A stretch of DNA of 64,000 nucleotides from Marinilabilia salmonicolor (GTDB lineage Bacteria > Bacteroidota > Bacteroidia > Bacteroidales > Marinilabiliaceae): NCBI RefSeq assembly GCF_003003035.1, contig NZ_PVTS01000008.1:1-64000 (forward strand), in the 5' to 3' direction. Both the position numbers and the translations under genes were made by a program. The notes under the pieces were generated by a model. That model saw only the letters and a list, made by a program, of their open reading frames with translations, made no database searches and was not told where the DNA came from. Positions 25,223 to 33,280 of the stretch are shown here, piece after piece; positions within the stretch are counted from its first letter, which is position 1, and every line of letters begins with the position of its first letter.

Positions 25223-28060
25223 ATGAGGAAATTTTTACTCTTGGTTTTTGCTTTTTTTATTACAGGATATGCTTCATCACAATCACGAAGTTTGCCTGTG
25301 AAGGCCAAAAATCTTAGTGTGATTTATTCAGCGCCGGTTATTGACGCTGGTCAAATACTTAGCGTTCTTGAGGAAGCACCGGCTTCGACCATTGTTGGCT
25401 TGGTCACTGCTTTTGATGACGCAGGTGGTGAAGCTCCGGCATTCTCCATTCAGAGCGGTAATGAAGACGGATTTTTTGCCCTTGATGCCGCAACCGGCGA
25501 ATTGACGCTTGTTAAGGAAGGCTTGAATCGCTACGATTATGAAAGCTTTTCTTTGCTGGTTCGTGCCACCGATCAGAATGATGCACAACTTTTTGCGGAA
25601 GAAACGGTGTTGGTTAATGTTGATGAAATTCCATTTTCAGGTGGTGCAGGCACAGAGGCAGATCCTTTCTTGATAAAAACACCTAAAGATCTTGATGAGA
25701 TCAGGAATTATCTGGGTAGTTCGCATGCGGATAAATATTTTGAACTGGTCAATGATATCGATTTGCAGGAGTATTTGTCGGAAGGGAATCCCGGATATAA
25801 CGAGGGGGCGTTTTGGGAACCTATCGGGAAGCTCTATAATACTTCTTTTCAGGGTAATCTGAATGGTAATGGCTATACGATATCAAATTTGAGAATTTCC
25901 AGAGCCGGTGAGAATTATGTGGGGTTGTTTGGATGTCTTTATTTTTCAACTATTGCCGGGTTGACGATTCATGTTTCGGAAGATGGAAGTGTCGAAGGGA
26001 GTCAATTGGTGGGAGGACTGGCAGGACACATAGAAAGCTCTCAGGTAAATGATGTTAATGTTTTCGGGACGATTCAGGGAAATTCTTCTTATGTTGGAGG
26101 AATTTGCGGTCAGTCATATGTTGGTACATTTCAGAATGTTACAGCTTTAGTGGTTGTTTCATCTTACGGAATGGATGTTGGTGGATTGATCGGTAATAAT
26201 TTGAGTGTTTTTGAAAATTGTAGTGTGGTTGGTTCAATAAGCGGGACAAATAATGTGGGTGGTTTGGCTGGCAATAATAACAATAATCCGATGCTAGGCT
26301 TGGGTGAAATAATTGGATGTTATGCCAATGTTTCCGTAAATGCAGTGAATGGTAATGCCGGGGGACTGGCTGGTTATAATATAGGGTCTATATCTAATTC
26401 TTATAGCAGAGGTTCGATAACTGCTCCTTCTAATGCTGCCGGAGCTGTTGGAGAGAATACTAAAGATGAAGTTGATATGGGGGGCTTTATGGAAACTGTT
26501 ACCGGTAGTATCACCAACTGTTACTCGGCAACTCTGGTCAACGGTATCGATGCCACCATCGGAGGTTTTGCAGGTGTGAATGATGGCAATATCACCTCCT
26601 CCTACTGGGACATCAATGCCAGCGGACAGGAGATTTCTGCCGGTGGAACCGGTCTGAACGGCATAGCTATGCGCGAGGCTGCCTCTTTCGCGGACTGGGA
26701 CTTTACAAATGTATGGGGAATTGATGCTCTGGAGGAATATGTTTCCTATCCTTATTTGCTCGATAACGAGGAGAATCCGCATCCCGGGGCGATAGGTAAG
26801 GTTACCGTAACTTCGTGGCCGACTGCTTCGGATATCGTTTATGGCCAGGTAGTGGGCGAATCTGTTCTTTCGGGAGGAGCAGCCACTCATGAAGGCAGTC
26901 CGGTAGCAGGAAATTTCTACTTTATGTTTGTTGCCGATATGAATGAAGTGGGTACAGTGGAAGAAGAGGTGGCATTCATCCCCGATAATGCGGACTCCTA
27001 TCTGCCTGTGATTGACGGGACGACTTTAGTGAATGTCTTACCGAAGCCTGTGTCCGTGGTAAATGCTGTTGCTCAGGATAAAATTTACGACGGCACCATA
27101 GTGGCCGTTGTGAGTGACGCTGTGCTGGAGGACAATGCAGTTGAAGGCGGGGATGATGTAGTGCTGAGTAATCATACATCCGGCACTTTTGCTCAAGCCG
27201 GGGCAGGAGACGGAATTTCTGTAACCACCAACATGACACTTACCGGTGCCGATGCCACGAATTATGCTCTTGAGCAGCCTGTTTTGACAGCTTCCATTTC
27301 AAAAGCCTCGCTTACAGTGACTGCTGATGACCAAACCCGTCTGTACGGAGAAGTTAATCCTGAACTTACTTTTGGTTATTCCGGGTTTGTGAATGGAGAA
27401 GATGCTTCGGTTTTGGCGACTTTGCCTTCAGTTTCTACTCTGGCAGATGCGGGCAGCAATGTTAGTGATTATGCCATCACAGTGGGTGACGGTTCGGATG
27501 AAAACTATGACTTCAGCTACGTGGACGGAGTGCTGTCGGTAAATTCCGCACCATTAACAGTTAAAGCAAAAGATGCCACGCGAATAGTGGGAGCGCCCAA
27601 CCCCGAATTTGAGTTTGAATATACAGGATTTGTAAATGGGGAAGACCAAAGCGTAATTGACTTTTTGCCCGGGGCATCATGTGAAGCCGATGAGTTTTCG
27701 GAACCTGGCGATTATCCTATTATTGTATCACCCGGTGATGACGGTAATTATTATTTTATAGTTGACAACAGTGGGGTTTTAACTGTAACAACGGCTACCT
27801 CGATACTGCAGGAGTTTAATGGTGAGACAAACGTTTATCCGGTGCCGGCCGATACTTATCTTTTTGTCAGTGGAATCCATATTGTGAGTGTTTCAGATGT
27901 GGAAGTGGTTGATATGAGCGGACGAACAATAAAAACACCTTATTCAGAGACCGATACCGGCAGTTTAAGGGTTGATGTGTCCTCCCTGAAAAGTGGTATT
28001 TATTTTCTGAAGATTAGGATGAATGAAAGAATGATTTTAGAAAAGATTGTTGTTTTATAG
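25223..28060 (+). CDS. large T9SS-secreted protein with GLUG and MBG repeats
   Basis: The 945-residue protein has a signal peptide cleaved YASS|QSRS and a cadherin-like domain (about 50-135: VGLVTAFDDAGG...FALDAATGELTL...YESFSLLVRATD). It has at least six GLUG-type repeats between about 255 and 455 (VGGLAGHI, VGGICGQS, VGGLIGNN, VGGLAGNN, AGGLAGYN, IGGFAGVN). YDG/MBG domains cover about 615-850 (KIYDGTIVAVV, QTRLYGEVNPELTFGYSGFVNG and a second copy). A type A T9SS sorting domain closes it (872-945: VYPVPADTYLFV, VVDMSGRTI, VDVSSLKSGIYFLKI, ending EKIVVL). It should be carried across the outer membrane by the type IX system and fixed to the cell surface. An adhesin role is inferred. Confidence 0.9.
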   Translation: MRKFLLLVFAFFITGYASSQSRSLPVKAKNLSVIYSAPVIDAGQILSVLEEAPASTIVGLVTAFDDAGGEAPAFSIQSGNEDGFFALDAATGELTLVKEGLNRYDYESFSLLVRATDQNDAQLFAEETVLVNVDEIPFSGGAGTEADPFLIKTPKDLDEIRNYLGSSHADKYFELVNDIDLQEYLSEGNPGYNEGAFWEPIGKLYNTSFQGNLNGNGYTISNLRISRAGENYVGLFGCLYFSTIAGLTIHVSEDGSVEGSQLVGGLAGHIESSQVNDVNVFGTIQGNSSYVGGICGQSYVGTFQNVTALVVVSSYGMDVGGLIGNNLSVFENCSVVGSISGTNNVGGLAGNNNNNPMLGLGEIIGCYANVSVNAVNGNAGGLAGYNIGSISNSYSRGSITAPSNAAGAVGENTKDEVDMGGFMETVTGSITNCYSATLVNGIDATIGGFAGVNDGNITSSYWDINASGQEISAGGTGLNGIAMREAASFADWDFTNVWGIDALEEYVSYPYLLDNEENPHPGAIGKVTVTSWPTASDIVYGQVVGESVLSGGAATHEGSPVAGNFYFMFVADMNEVGTVEEEVAFIPDNADSYLPVIDGTTLVNVLPKPVSVVNAVAQDKIYDGTIVAVVSDAVLEDNAVEGGDDVVLSNHTSGTFAQAGAGDGISVTTNMTLTGADATNYALEQPVLTASISKASLTVTADDQTRLYGEVNPELTFGYSGFVNGEDASVLATLPSVSTLADAGSNVSDYAITVGDGSDENYDFSYVDGVLSVNSAPLTVKAKDATRIVGAPNPEFEFEYTGFVNGEDQSVIDFLPGASCEADEFSEPGDYPIIVSPGDDGNYYFIVDNSGVLTVTTATSILQEFNGETNVYPVPADTYLFVSGIHIVSVSDVEVVDMSGRTIKTPYSETDTGSLRVDVSSLKSGIYFLKIRMNERMILEKIVVL

Positions 28061-28082
28061 GTTGTTTTTTTACAAACTTTAA

Positions 28083-28114
28083 GGGATGTTCTGTGCCGGG
28101 ACATCCCTTTTTTT
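28083..28114 (+). terminator. terminator after T9SS cargo gene
   Basis: GGGATGT pairs with ACATCCC and is followed by seven T, 22 bases after the stop codon. Confidence 0.85.
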
Positions 28115-28181
28115 GAATCCATTGAACGATTTTTTCCGTACATACGTTAGATTAATGTGAAAAAATCTAAAAAAACGATGC

Positions 28182-29876
28182 ATGTTCAACCGCATAAAAC
28201 AACGTTTTGATCCTGAATGGCTCATGGCTGTCAGAGTTTCGGTTACGTTTTTTCTGATAGGAAGTGCCTGGATTTTGTTCAGTGACCGATTGGTGTTTCT
28301 GTTTTTTGATCATCCTTCAGAATATACCAATATTCAGTCGTGGAAAGGCGAATTTTTTGTTGTTTCGGTGGCTGTATTGTTGTTGTTTATGATCAAGAAC
28401 TATCTGCGTCGGAATCAGAAACTTTCTGATTCATTGGCGCAGAGTGAACTGCGATTTAAAAAAGTTATCGATAAGTCTGTTTCCGGAATTTGTATTACTG
28501 ATCGATATGGCGTTTTTGAATATGTGAACCCGGCTTTTTGTGCAATTTATGGTTATGACGTCCGGGAGTTTCTTGATGGAAAAATCGATATGTTGGTGGA
28601 TGAAGAGCTAAAATCCACGGTTCTGGAAGTACACGCACAACTGTTTGACCGGAATGAGGGACGTCAGGGAACATGGGCGGTAAGGGATAGGAGCGGAAAA
28701 TCAAAAACTGTTGTGGTGGATACGGTCCCCATTACCTGGATTAACGGTGAAAAGCGGTTGGTAACATTTGTAAGTGACGTAACTGAACAGATAAAGGCGG
28801 AAGAGCAGCTTCGCAGAAGTGAGCAGAGATACCGGAATATGATGGAGCAGCTGGATGTGCCGCTATACATTACCGATAATGATTGTCGCATTGTTTTTGC
28901 CAATAAGGCCTTCAGAGACAGTTTTGGGGACATCAAGAATGATACTTTTTGTTACCGTAAGATTATGGGCGCTAATAAGAAGTGCCAGTGGTGTAAAGAG
29001 GTGACCGATTTGAAGATGGGTGAGAAGTTTGAGTCAGAATATTTCAGGGAGTCGGATGGCCGCATTTTTCAGACCATCATGGTGCCTGTGGAGTTTGAAC
29101 CCGGAGTGATGCGGAAGATGGTGGTACTTCGAGATCTGACAGAGATTCTTCAGGATAAAAAAAGAGCCGAGGAAAGTGATCGTCTGAAGACAGCTTTTTT
29201 GGCCAATATGAGTCACGAAGTACGTACACCCCTGAATGCCATCCTGGGGTTTTCGACCATCCTAAATGACGACACCCTGCCAAAAGATGAAAAAGGCCGG
29301 TTTGTGGACCTGATTCATCAAAGCGGGTTGCAATTGTTGAATATTATTGACGATATTGTGGATGTGGCCCGCATAGAGCAGGGTGATTTGCGCATTTCCA
29401 CTATGCCGGCCGATGTAAATGTTTTGTTGTCGGAAGTGATGGATGTAATGCGGCTTGAATTGGTTGACGGAGGAAAGCCTGAGGTGAGGCTGCTCCTGGA
29501 CAATCATCTTCCGGCAGGTTTTTCGGTCAAAACAGACCCGTTGCGGCTAAAACAGGTTCTGATGAATCTTATGAACAACGGAATAAAATTCACCAAAAAA
29601 GGTGTTGTGAAGCTGGAAGCATTTCACAATGATAAAGAAGTTATTTTCAATGTGGAAGATACGGGAATCGGAATTCCGAAGGAAAAAATACCCATTATTT
29701 TTGAACGATTCCGGCAGGTTGATGAATCTTCGACCCGTGTGGCCGGGGGCAACGGACTGGGATTGTTCATCAGTAAAAATCTGGTGGAGGGGATGGGTGG
29801 AAATTTAAAAGTACGTTCCTCCATTGGCAATGGGAGTATTTTCTCGGTTGCACTGCCCTTAAACAAAGTTGATTGA
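28182..29876 (+). CDS. membrane PAS sensor histidine kinase
   Basis: The 564-residue inner-membrane kinase has two membrane helices (about 15-45 and 65-85). PAS domain 1 spans about 95-200 and PAS domain 2 about 215-320. A HisKA domain (MSHEVRTPLNAI) and a HATPase with intact boxes NLMNNGIKFT, DTGIGIP and GGNGLGLFISK follow. PAS 2 contains a Cys cluster CYRKIMGANKKCQWC that recurs in the next kinase gene and could bind a metal or sense redox. No receiver domain and no adjacent regulator are present, so its partner is elsewhere. The start at 28182 is preceded by an imperfect TAGATT/AATCTA inverted repeat at 28148-28169. Confidence 0.93.
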   Translation: MFNRIKQRFDPEWLMAVRVSVTFFLIGSAWILFSDRLVFLFFDHPSEYTNIQSWKGEFFVVSVAVLLLFMIKNYLRRNQKLSDSLAQSELRFKKVIDKSVSGICITDRYGVFEYVNPAFCAIYGYDVREFLDGKIDMLVDEELKSTVLEVHAQLFDRNEGRQGTWAVRDRSGKSKTVVVDTVPITWINGEKRLVTFVSDVTEQIKAEEQLRRSEQRYRNMMEQLDVPLYITDNDCRIVFANKAFRDSFGDIKNDTFCYRKIMGANKKCQWCKEVTDLKMGEKFESEYFRESDGRIFQTIMVPVEFEPGVMRKMVVLRDLTEILQDKKRAEESDRLKTAFLANMSHEVRTPLNAILGFSTILNDDTLPKDEKGRFVDLIHQSGLQLLNIIDDIVDVARIEQGDLRISTMPADVNVLLSEVMDVMRLELVDGGKPEVRLLLDNHLPAGFSVKTDPLRLKQVLMNLMNNGIKFTKKGVVKLEAFHNDKEVIFNVEDTGIGIPKEKIPIIFERFRQVDESSTRVAGGNGLGLFISKNLVEGMGGNLKVRSSIGNGSIFSVALPLNKVD

Positions 29877-29987
29877 CCCGGCTGTCTTCATTTTTTGTAT
29901 CTGGTCTTTTTTTTCCCGTATCTTGTTGGTGTTGTTGTTTGTTGAAACAAATAACTGTTTTGAACGTAGAGTGACTTTTATTTAGAG

Positions 29988-30141
29988 TCCGTCTAAAGAA
30001 TAAGCAAATTTGTTTTTAATCATGTGTCTGGTCAGAAAGTGCCAATTGTAAGGCTTGCGAAGCCGCCAAAAGCGCAGTTTACTTGCGTAAATGAGTATTT
30101 TGGCGGTAAGCGTAACGCAGCAAGTGGTGCTTTATGGATTG
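29988..30141 (+). repeat. structured intergenic repeat family, copy A
   Basis: About 154 bp that match copies B (41830-42029) and C (42044-42198). Shared blocks include GGCTTGCGAAG and AAGCGTAACG. GCCGCCAAAA (30062-30071) pairs with TTTTGGCGGT (30098-30107) to form the central hairpin. Terminal inverted repeats are worn in this copy. It ends 18 bases before the ATG of the kinase gene at 30160, so it would lie in the leader of that mRNA or overlap its promoter. Identity unknown. Confidence 0.75.
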
Positions 30142-30159
30142 GAACTAAGTGACTACTGA

Positions 30160-32409
30160 ATGTCTGTTTCATCAAAAATATTAATCTTTGGAAATCCCGG
30201 ACGCGGTGAGGTGTTGCAGGATTATCTGACCGATGATTTTGGTGAGGTAATCATACAATCTGATCTTCGCTATGTTCAAGAGGTTTTAGTTCGTGATTCG
30301 TTTGACCTGTTGGTGCTTTACAGTAGCGTAGATAGCACCAGAGCAGATGATTTTCTGCGCTGGATGAATGAAAATGCATTAAAAGTTCCCGTACTGGTGA
30401 TATGTGAAGAGGGGGATTTTGAACAGGCTACATCCTTGACGAGAGCCGGAGCCGAACAGGTGGTTCAGTGGTCCGACCAGCCGGCATTTTTTCCTTACCT
30501 GTCCGAAGTAATCAGAAAAATACAGGCCGAATCCCGGCGTAAGGAGTTGCTGCCGGAGAGTGAGAATCTTTATCGAACATTATTTGAAAACATCCGGGAT
30601 GCTGTTCTTCTTTTTTATTGGGATGAGGAGTCGGGAATGCCGGAAACAATTATTGAAGCCAATGATGTGGCTTGCAGAAGGCTTGAATATACACGCAAAG
30701 AGCTTGCCCGGATGACACCCGGCGATATCGATGTTCCGGGAGCAACGAATTATGAATTGGTGGTTAAAGGGCTTGAAGAAAAGGGTTTTGTTGTTTTTAA
30801 AACAGTGCACCGCACCCGCACAGGGAAGGAAATTCCCACAGAGGTCAATGCCCGTTTTTTTAAGTTGGGAGGACGCCGTGCGATTCTTGCCGTAGCCCGT
30901 AATATTACCGATCAGCAGAAAGCACTGGAGGACCTCCAAAAAAGTGAAGCCCGGTTTCGGTCCATTATCGAAAGCTGCATCATCGGAATTTGTATAACCG
31001 ATAAGAATGGTCTTTTTGAATTCGTAAACGAGGAGTATTGTCAGATTTATGGGTACAGCCCGGAAGAGTTAATCGGGAAGCATTTCACAATGGTCGTTCC
31101 GGATAATGACAAAGATTATATGTCCGGTCTTCATGATGATTTCCTGTTGAAGGGTAAAGAGATCAAAGGCAACTGGACAGTTGTTGACAAAAAAGGGCGT
31201 GAGCATTTTATTATTGCTGATGCGACCCGCATTAGAGATGCTTCGGGAGCCTATAAAAAGGTAACTTTTGTGGAGGATGTAACCACCGAGAAGGAGGCAA
31301 AAAGTGCCCTTGAGCAGAGTGAGATGAAGTACCAGACCATGATGGAGAATCTTCAGGATCCGGTAATGATCAGCAACGACAACTATGAAATCGTATATGT
31401 TAATCGCACTTTCAGGAAAAGGTTTGGGAATGTAAAGAAAAACAGCAAATGCCATAAAGAAGTTTTCGGACTGAAAGAACCTTGTCCCTGGTGTATGGCT
31501 GCCAAAGAGAATATGTCCCGTTTCCGTAAAAGACTGGAACAACGAATTCACAAACGCGATTACCAGATAACCACCGTGCCGGTGGTGTTTAAAGGTGCTT
31601 ATCAGGCCAAGATGACCATTTTTCGGGATGTGACCAAGGTGGTAAGAGCCCGCAAAAGAGCGGAAGAGAGCGATCGCCTTAAATCTGCTTTCCTGGCCAA
31701 TATCAGCCATGAAATCCGTACTCCTCTTAATGCTGTAATGGGGTTCTCCGGGCTGTTGAAGGATGAAGACCTTACGCGCGACGAGTCGCTTATGTACATT
31801 GATATGATCAATGAGAGCAGCGAACACCTGCTACATGTGATGGATGACATCATTGAGTTCTCATTTATCGATTCCGGACTTGTTGAGGTACATCCTGTGA
31901 AGGTTAAAATTCCAAAATTGCTGGATGATTTGCTTCTGGAAGCAGAAGAGTATCAAAAGAAGATGAATAAGACCCAGCTTCAGGTTTCCTTTCGGAATGG
32001 GCTGCCTGAAACGTTTAAGCTGGTTACCGATGAATCGAGACTTCGGCAGATTTTGTTGAATTTATTGTCTAATGCGGTGAAGTTTACTGAGCAGGGTGGC
32101 ATTACCGTTAGTGTCTCTTATACCGATAACCGGTGGGTGTTGTTCTCGGTAAAAGACACCGGTATTGGCATTCCCGCCAGGATGCATAAGGTGATTTTCC
32201 GACGGTTCAGGCAGGCGGATGAAGGCCACACCCGAATGTTTGGCGGAAACGGACTGGGGCTGGCTCTCTGTAAACACCTGGCGCACATGCTTGGCGGTCA
32301 CATTGAACTGAAGTCCAGGCCCGGAAAGGGAAGCGAGTTTCTCCTTTTCCTTCCGGAAAGATTTGACCAATCGCTTGCACGTGCACTCGATGTGAATATG
32401 ATTGAGTAG
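30160..32409 (+). CDS. cytoplasmic PAS sensor histidine kinase with pseudo-receiver
   Basis: This 749-residue protein has no membrane segment. Residues 1-120 look like a receiver fold, but the acidic pair is replaced by FGNPG, the phospho-Asp site reads LLVLYSS and the conserved Lys is lost (QWSDQP). Three PAS domains follow (about 130-260, 265-380, 385-495). The third carries the Cys motif CHKEVFGLKEPCPWC, also found in the kinase at 28182. The HisKA (ISHEIRTPLNAV) and HATPase boxes (NLLSNAVKFT, DTGIGIP, GGNGLGLALCKHL) are intact. Domain layout and the Cys motif suggest it arose by duplication with the upstream kinase. The repeat element copy A lies between the two genes. Confidence 0.92.
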   Translation: MSVSSKILIFGNPGRGEVLQDYLTDDFGEVIIQSDLRYVQEVLVRDSFDLLVLYSSVDSTRADDFLRWMNENALKVPVLVICEEGDFEQATSLTRAGAEQVVQWSDQPAFFPYLSEVIRKIQAESRRKELLPESENLYRTLFENIRDAVLLFYWDEESGMPETIIEANDVACRRLEYTRKELARMTPGDIDVPGATNYELVVKGLEEKGFVVFKTVHRTRTGKEIPTEVNARFFKLGGRRAILAVARNITDQQKALEDLQKSEARFRSIIESCIIGICITDKNGLFEFVNEEYCQIYGYSPEELIGKHFTMVVPDNDKDYMSGLHDDFLLKGKEIKGNWTVVDKKGREHFIIADATRIRDASGAYKKVTFVEDVTTEKEAKSALEQSEMKYQTMMENLQDPVMISNDNYEIVYVNRTFRKRFGNVKKNSKCHKEVFGLKEPCPWCMAAKENMSRFRKRLEQRIHKRDYQITTVPVVFKGAYQAKMTIFRDVTKVVRARKRAEESDRLKSAFLANISHEIRTPLNAVMGFSGLLKDEDLTRDESLMYIDMINESSEHLLHVMDDIIEFSFIDSGLVEVHPVKVKIPKLLDDLLLEAEEYQKKMNKTQLQVSFRNGLPETFKLVTDESRLRQILLNLLSNAVKFTEQGGITVSVSYTDNRWVLFSVKDTGIGIPARMHKVIFRRFRQADEGHTRMFGGNGLGLALCKHLAHMLGGHIELKSRPGKGSEFLLFLPERFDQSLARALDVNMIE

Positions 32410-32414
32410 CGACA

Positions 32415-32663
32415 TTAATCCGCCAGACTGCTGATTTTTTCGGCCAGGTTTACGTCTTTGTCGGTGATTTCGCCAACATCGTGCGACATCAGCTTTATCT
32501 TTACTTTTTTGTATCCGAATATCTCAATGTCCGGATGGTGATCGGCACTTTCTGCAATGGGTACAATCTTATTTACAAACTCTACAGCCTCCACGAAATT
32601 GTTTAATTCGAATGTGCGGGCAAGCTGATTGTTTTCAATAATCCACTTTTCAGGTGTCTTCAT
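32415..32663 (-). CDS. 4a-hydroxytetrahydrobiopterin dehydratase (PCD family)
   Basis: This 82-residue protein is shorter than the usual 95-110 residues. It keeps the active-site signature AESADHHPDIEIFGYKKV followed by LMSHDVGEITDKDVNLAEKI, including the paired His and the later His. PCD enzymes dehydrate carbinolamine pterin during aromatic amino acid hydroxylation; bacteria without a hydroxylase may use them in molybdopterin or pterin recycling. It converges with the kinase gene (stops six bases apart). No pterin-dependent enzyme is in the window, so its pathway here is open. Confidence 0.88.
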   Translation of the reverse strand: MKTPEKWIIENNQLARTFELNNFVEAVEFVNKIVPIAESADHHPDIEIFGYKKVKIKLMSHDVGEITDKDVNLAEKISSLAD

Positions 32664-32731
32664 AATGGTCTCCTTTTTTGGTTAAACAATAGGTTTATAT
32701 AACTTACAGTCCGGAAGCATAATTGTTTAAT

Positions 32732-32755
32732 CGTTAATCGAAACGTTGATCGAAA
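32732..32755. repeat. 12-bp tandem repeat (CGTTRATCGAAA twice)
   Basis: CGTTAATCGAAA is followed directly by CGTTGATCGAAA, 70 bases upstream of the PCD gene start. It could be a regulator site, but nothing else supports that. Confidence 0.35.
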
Positions 32756-32846
32756 CGAATGATTTTTGGTTCTCATTTGTCTAACCTGGAGTATTCATAA
32801 ATTATCTATTGCGATGTTCAACTACCTTCTAAATTCTGGCGTCCTC

Positions 32847-32895
32847 GATAAAATTGATTTGAAAATAGTTCACTATTCCCTTTGTCAATTTTATC
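32847..32895. other. long imperfect hairpin in a gene-free region
   Basis: GATAAAATTGA (32847-32857) is the exact inverse of TCAATTTTATC (32885-32895). Inside lies a second hairpin, AATAGT-TC-ACTATT (32864-32877). It is not followed by a T run, so it does not look like a terminator. The surrounding 32664-33280 gap contains no ORF I can support; it also holds a CCTGGGGCAGCGCCCCGGGG palindrome (33133-33152) and the half repeat at 33209-33246. Confidence 0.45.
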
Positions 32896-33208
32896 TGCGG
32901 CGGCCTGAATGAATTGGTATTTAAACATCTCATAACGAAAACTTATGAATAAACCAGGCTAAAGATTGTTTTTGGATAAAAGTGTTTTTTATTTTGTAAA
33001 TTGACCCGTCTTCCAGTAGGTGAGGCTTTTCCTTTTTAAGGGAATACTTTAATTGGCTTGGATTTTCCTGAGAGCAGTGTTTATCCATTTCAAAACTATT
33101 CTTTAACAGGCCAATGGCCTGAGAGCAATAACCTGGGGCAGCGCCCCGGGGAAATTTTTTTATATTTTACCTGCCTTATGTAAAGAGTAGGTTAACATTG
33201 ATAAATAA

Positions 33209-33246
33209 GCTCTGAAAACAGCATTTGCTTAGTTTATGGACAAGCA
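33209..33246 (-). repeat. half-copy of the structured repeat family, inverted
   Basis: The minus strand matches the first 38 bases of copy C (42041-42078) at 34 of 38 positions by hand count, including GTCCATAAACTAAGCAAAT. The rest of the element is missing from the expected side. It lies 35 bases before the start codon of the RND pump gene. Confidence 0.7.
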
Positions 33247-33280
33247 TTAATTAATCAATAACCAATCAACTTCACTTTCT

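Noticed and set aside
31069-31827. 252-residue minus-strand frame inside the PAS kinase gene
   Set aside because: The opposite frame encodes intact PAS and HisKA motifs. This one is His/Phe-rich without any domain.
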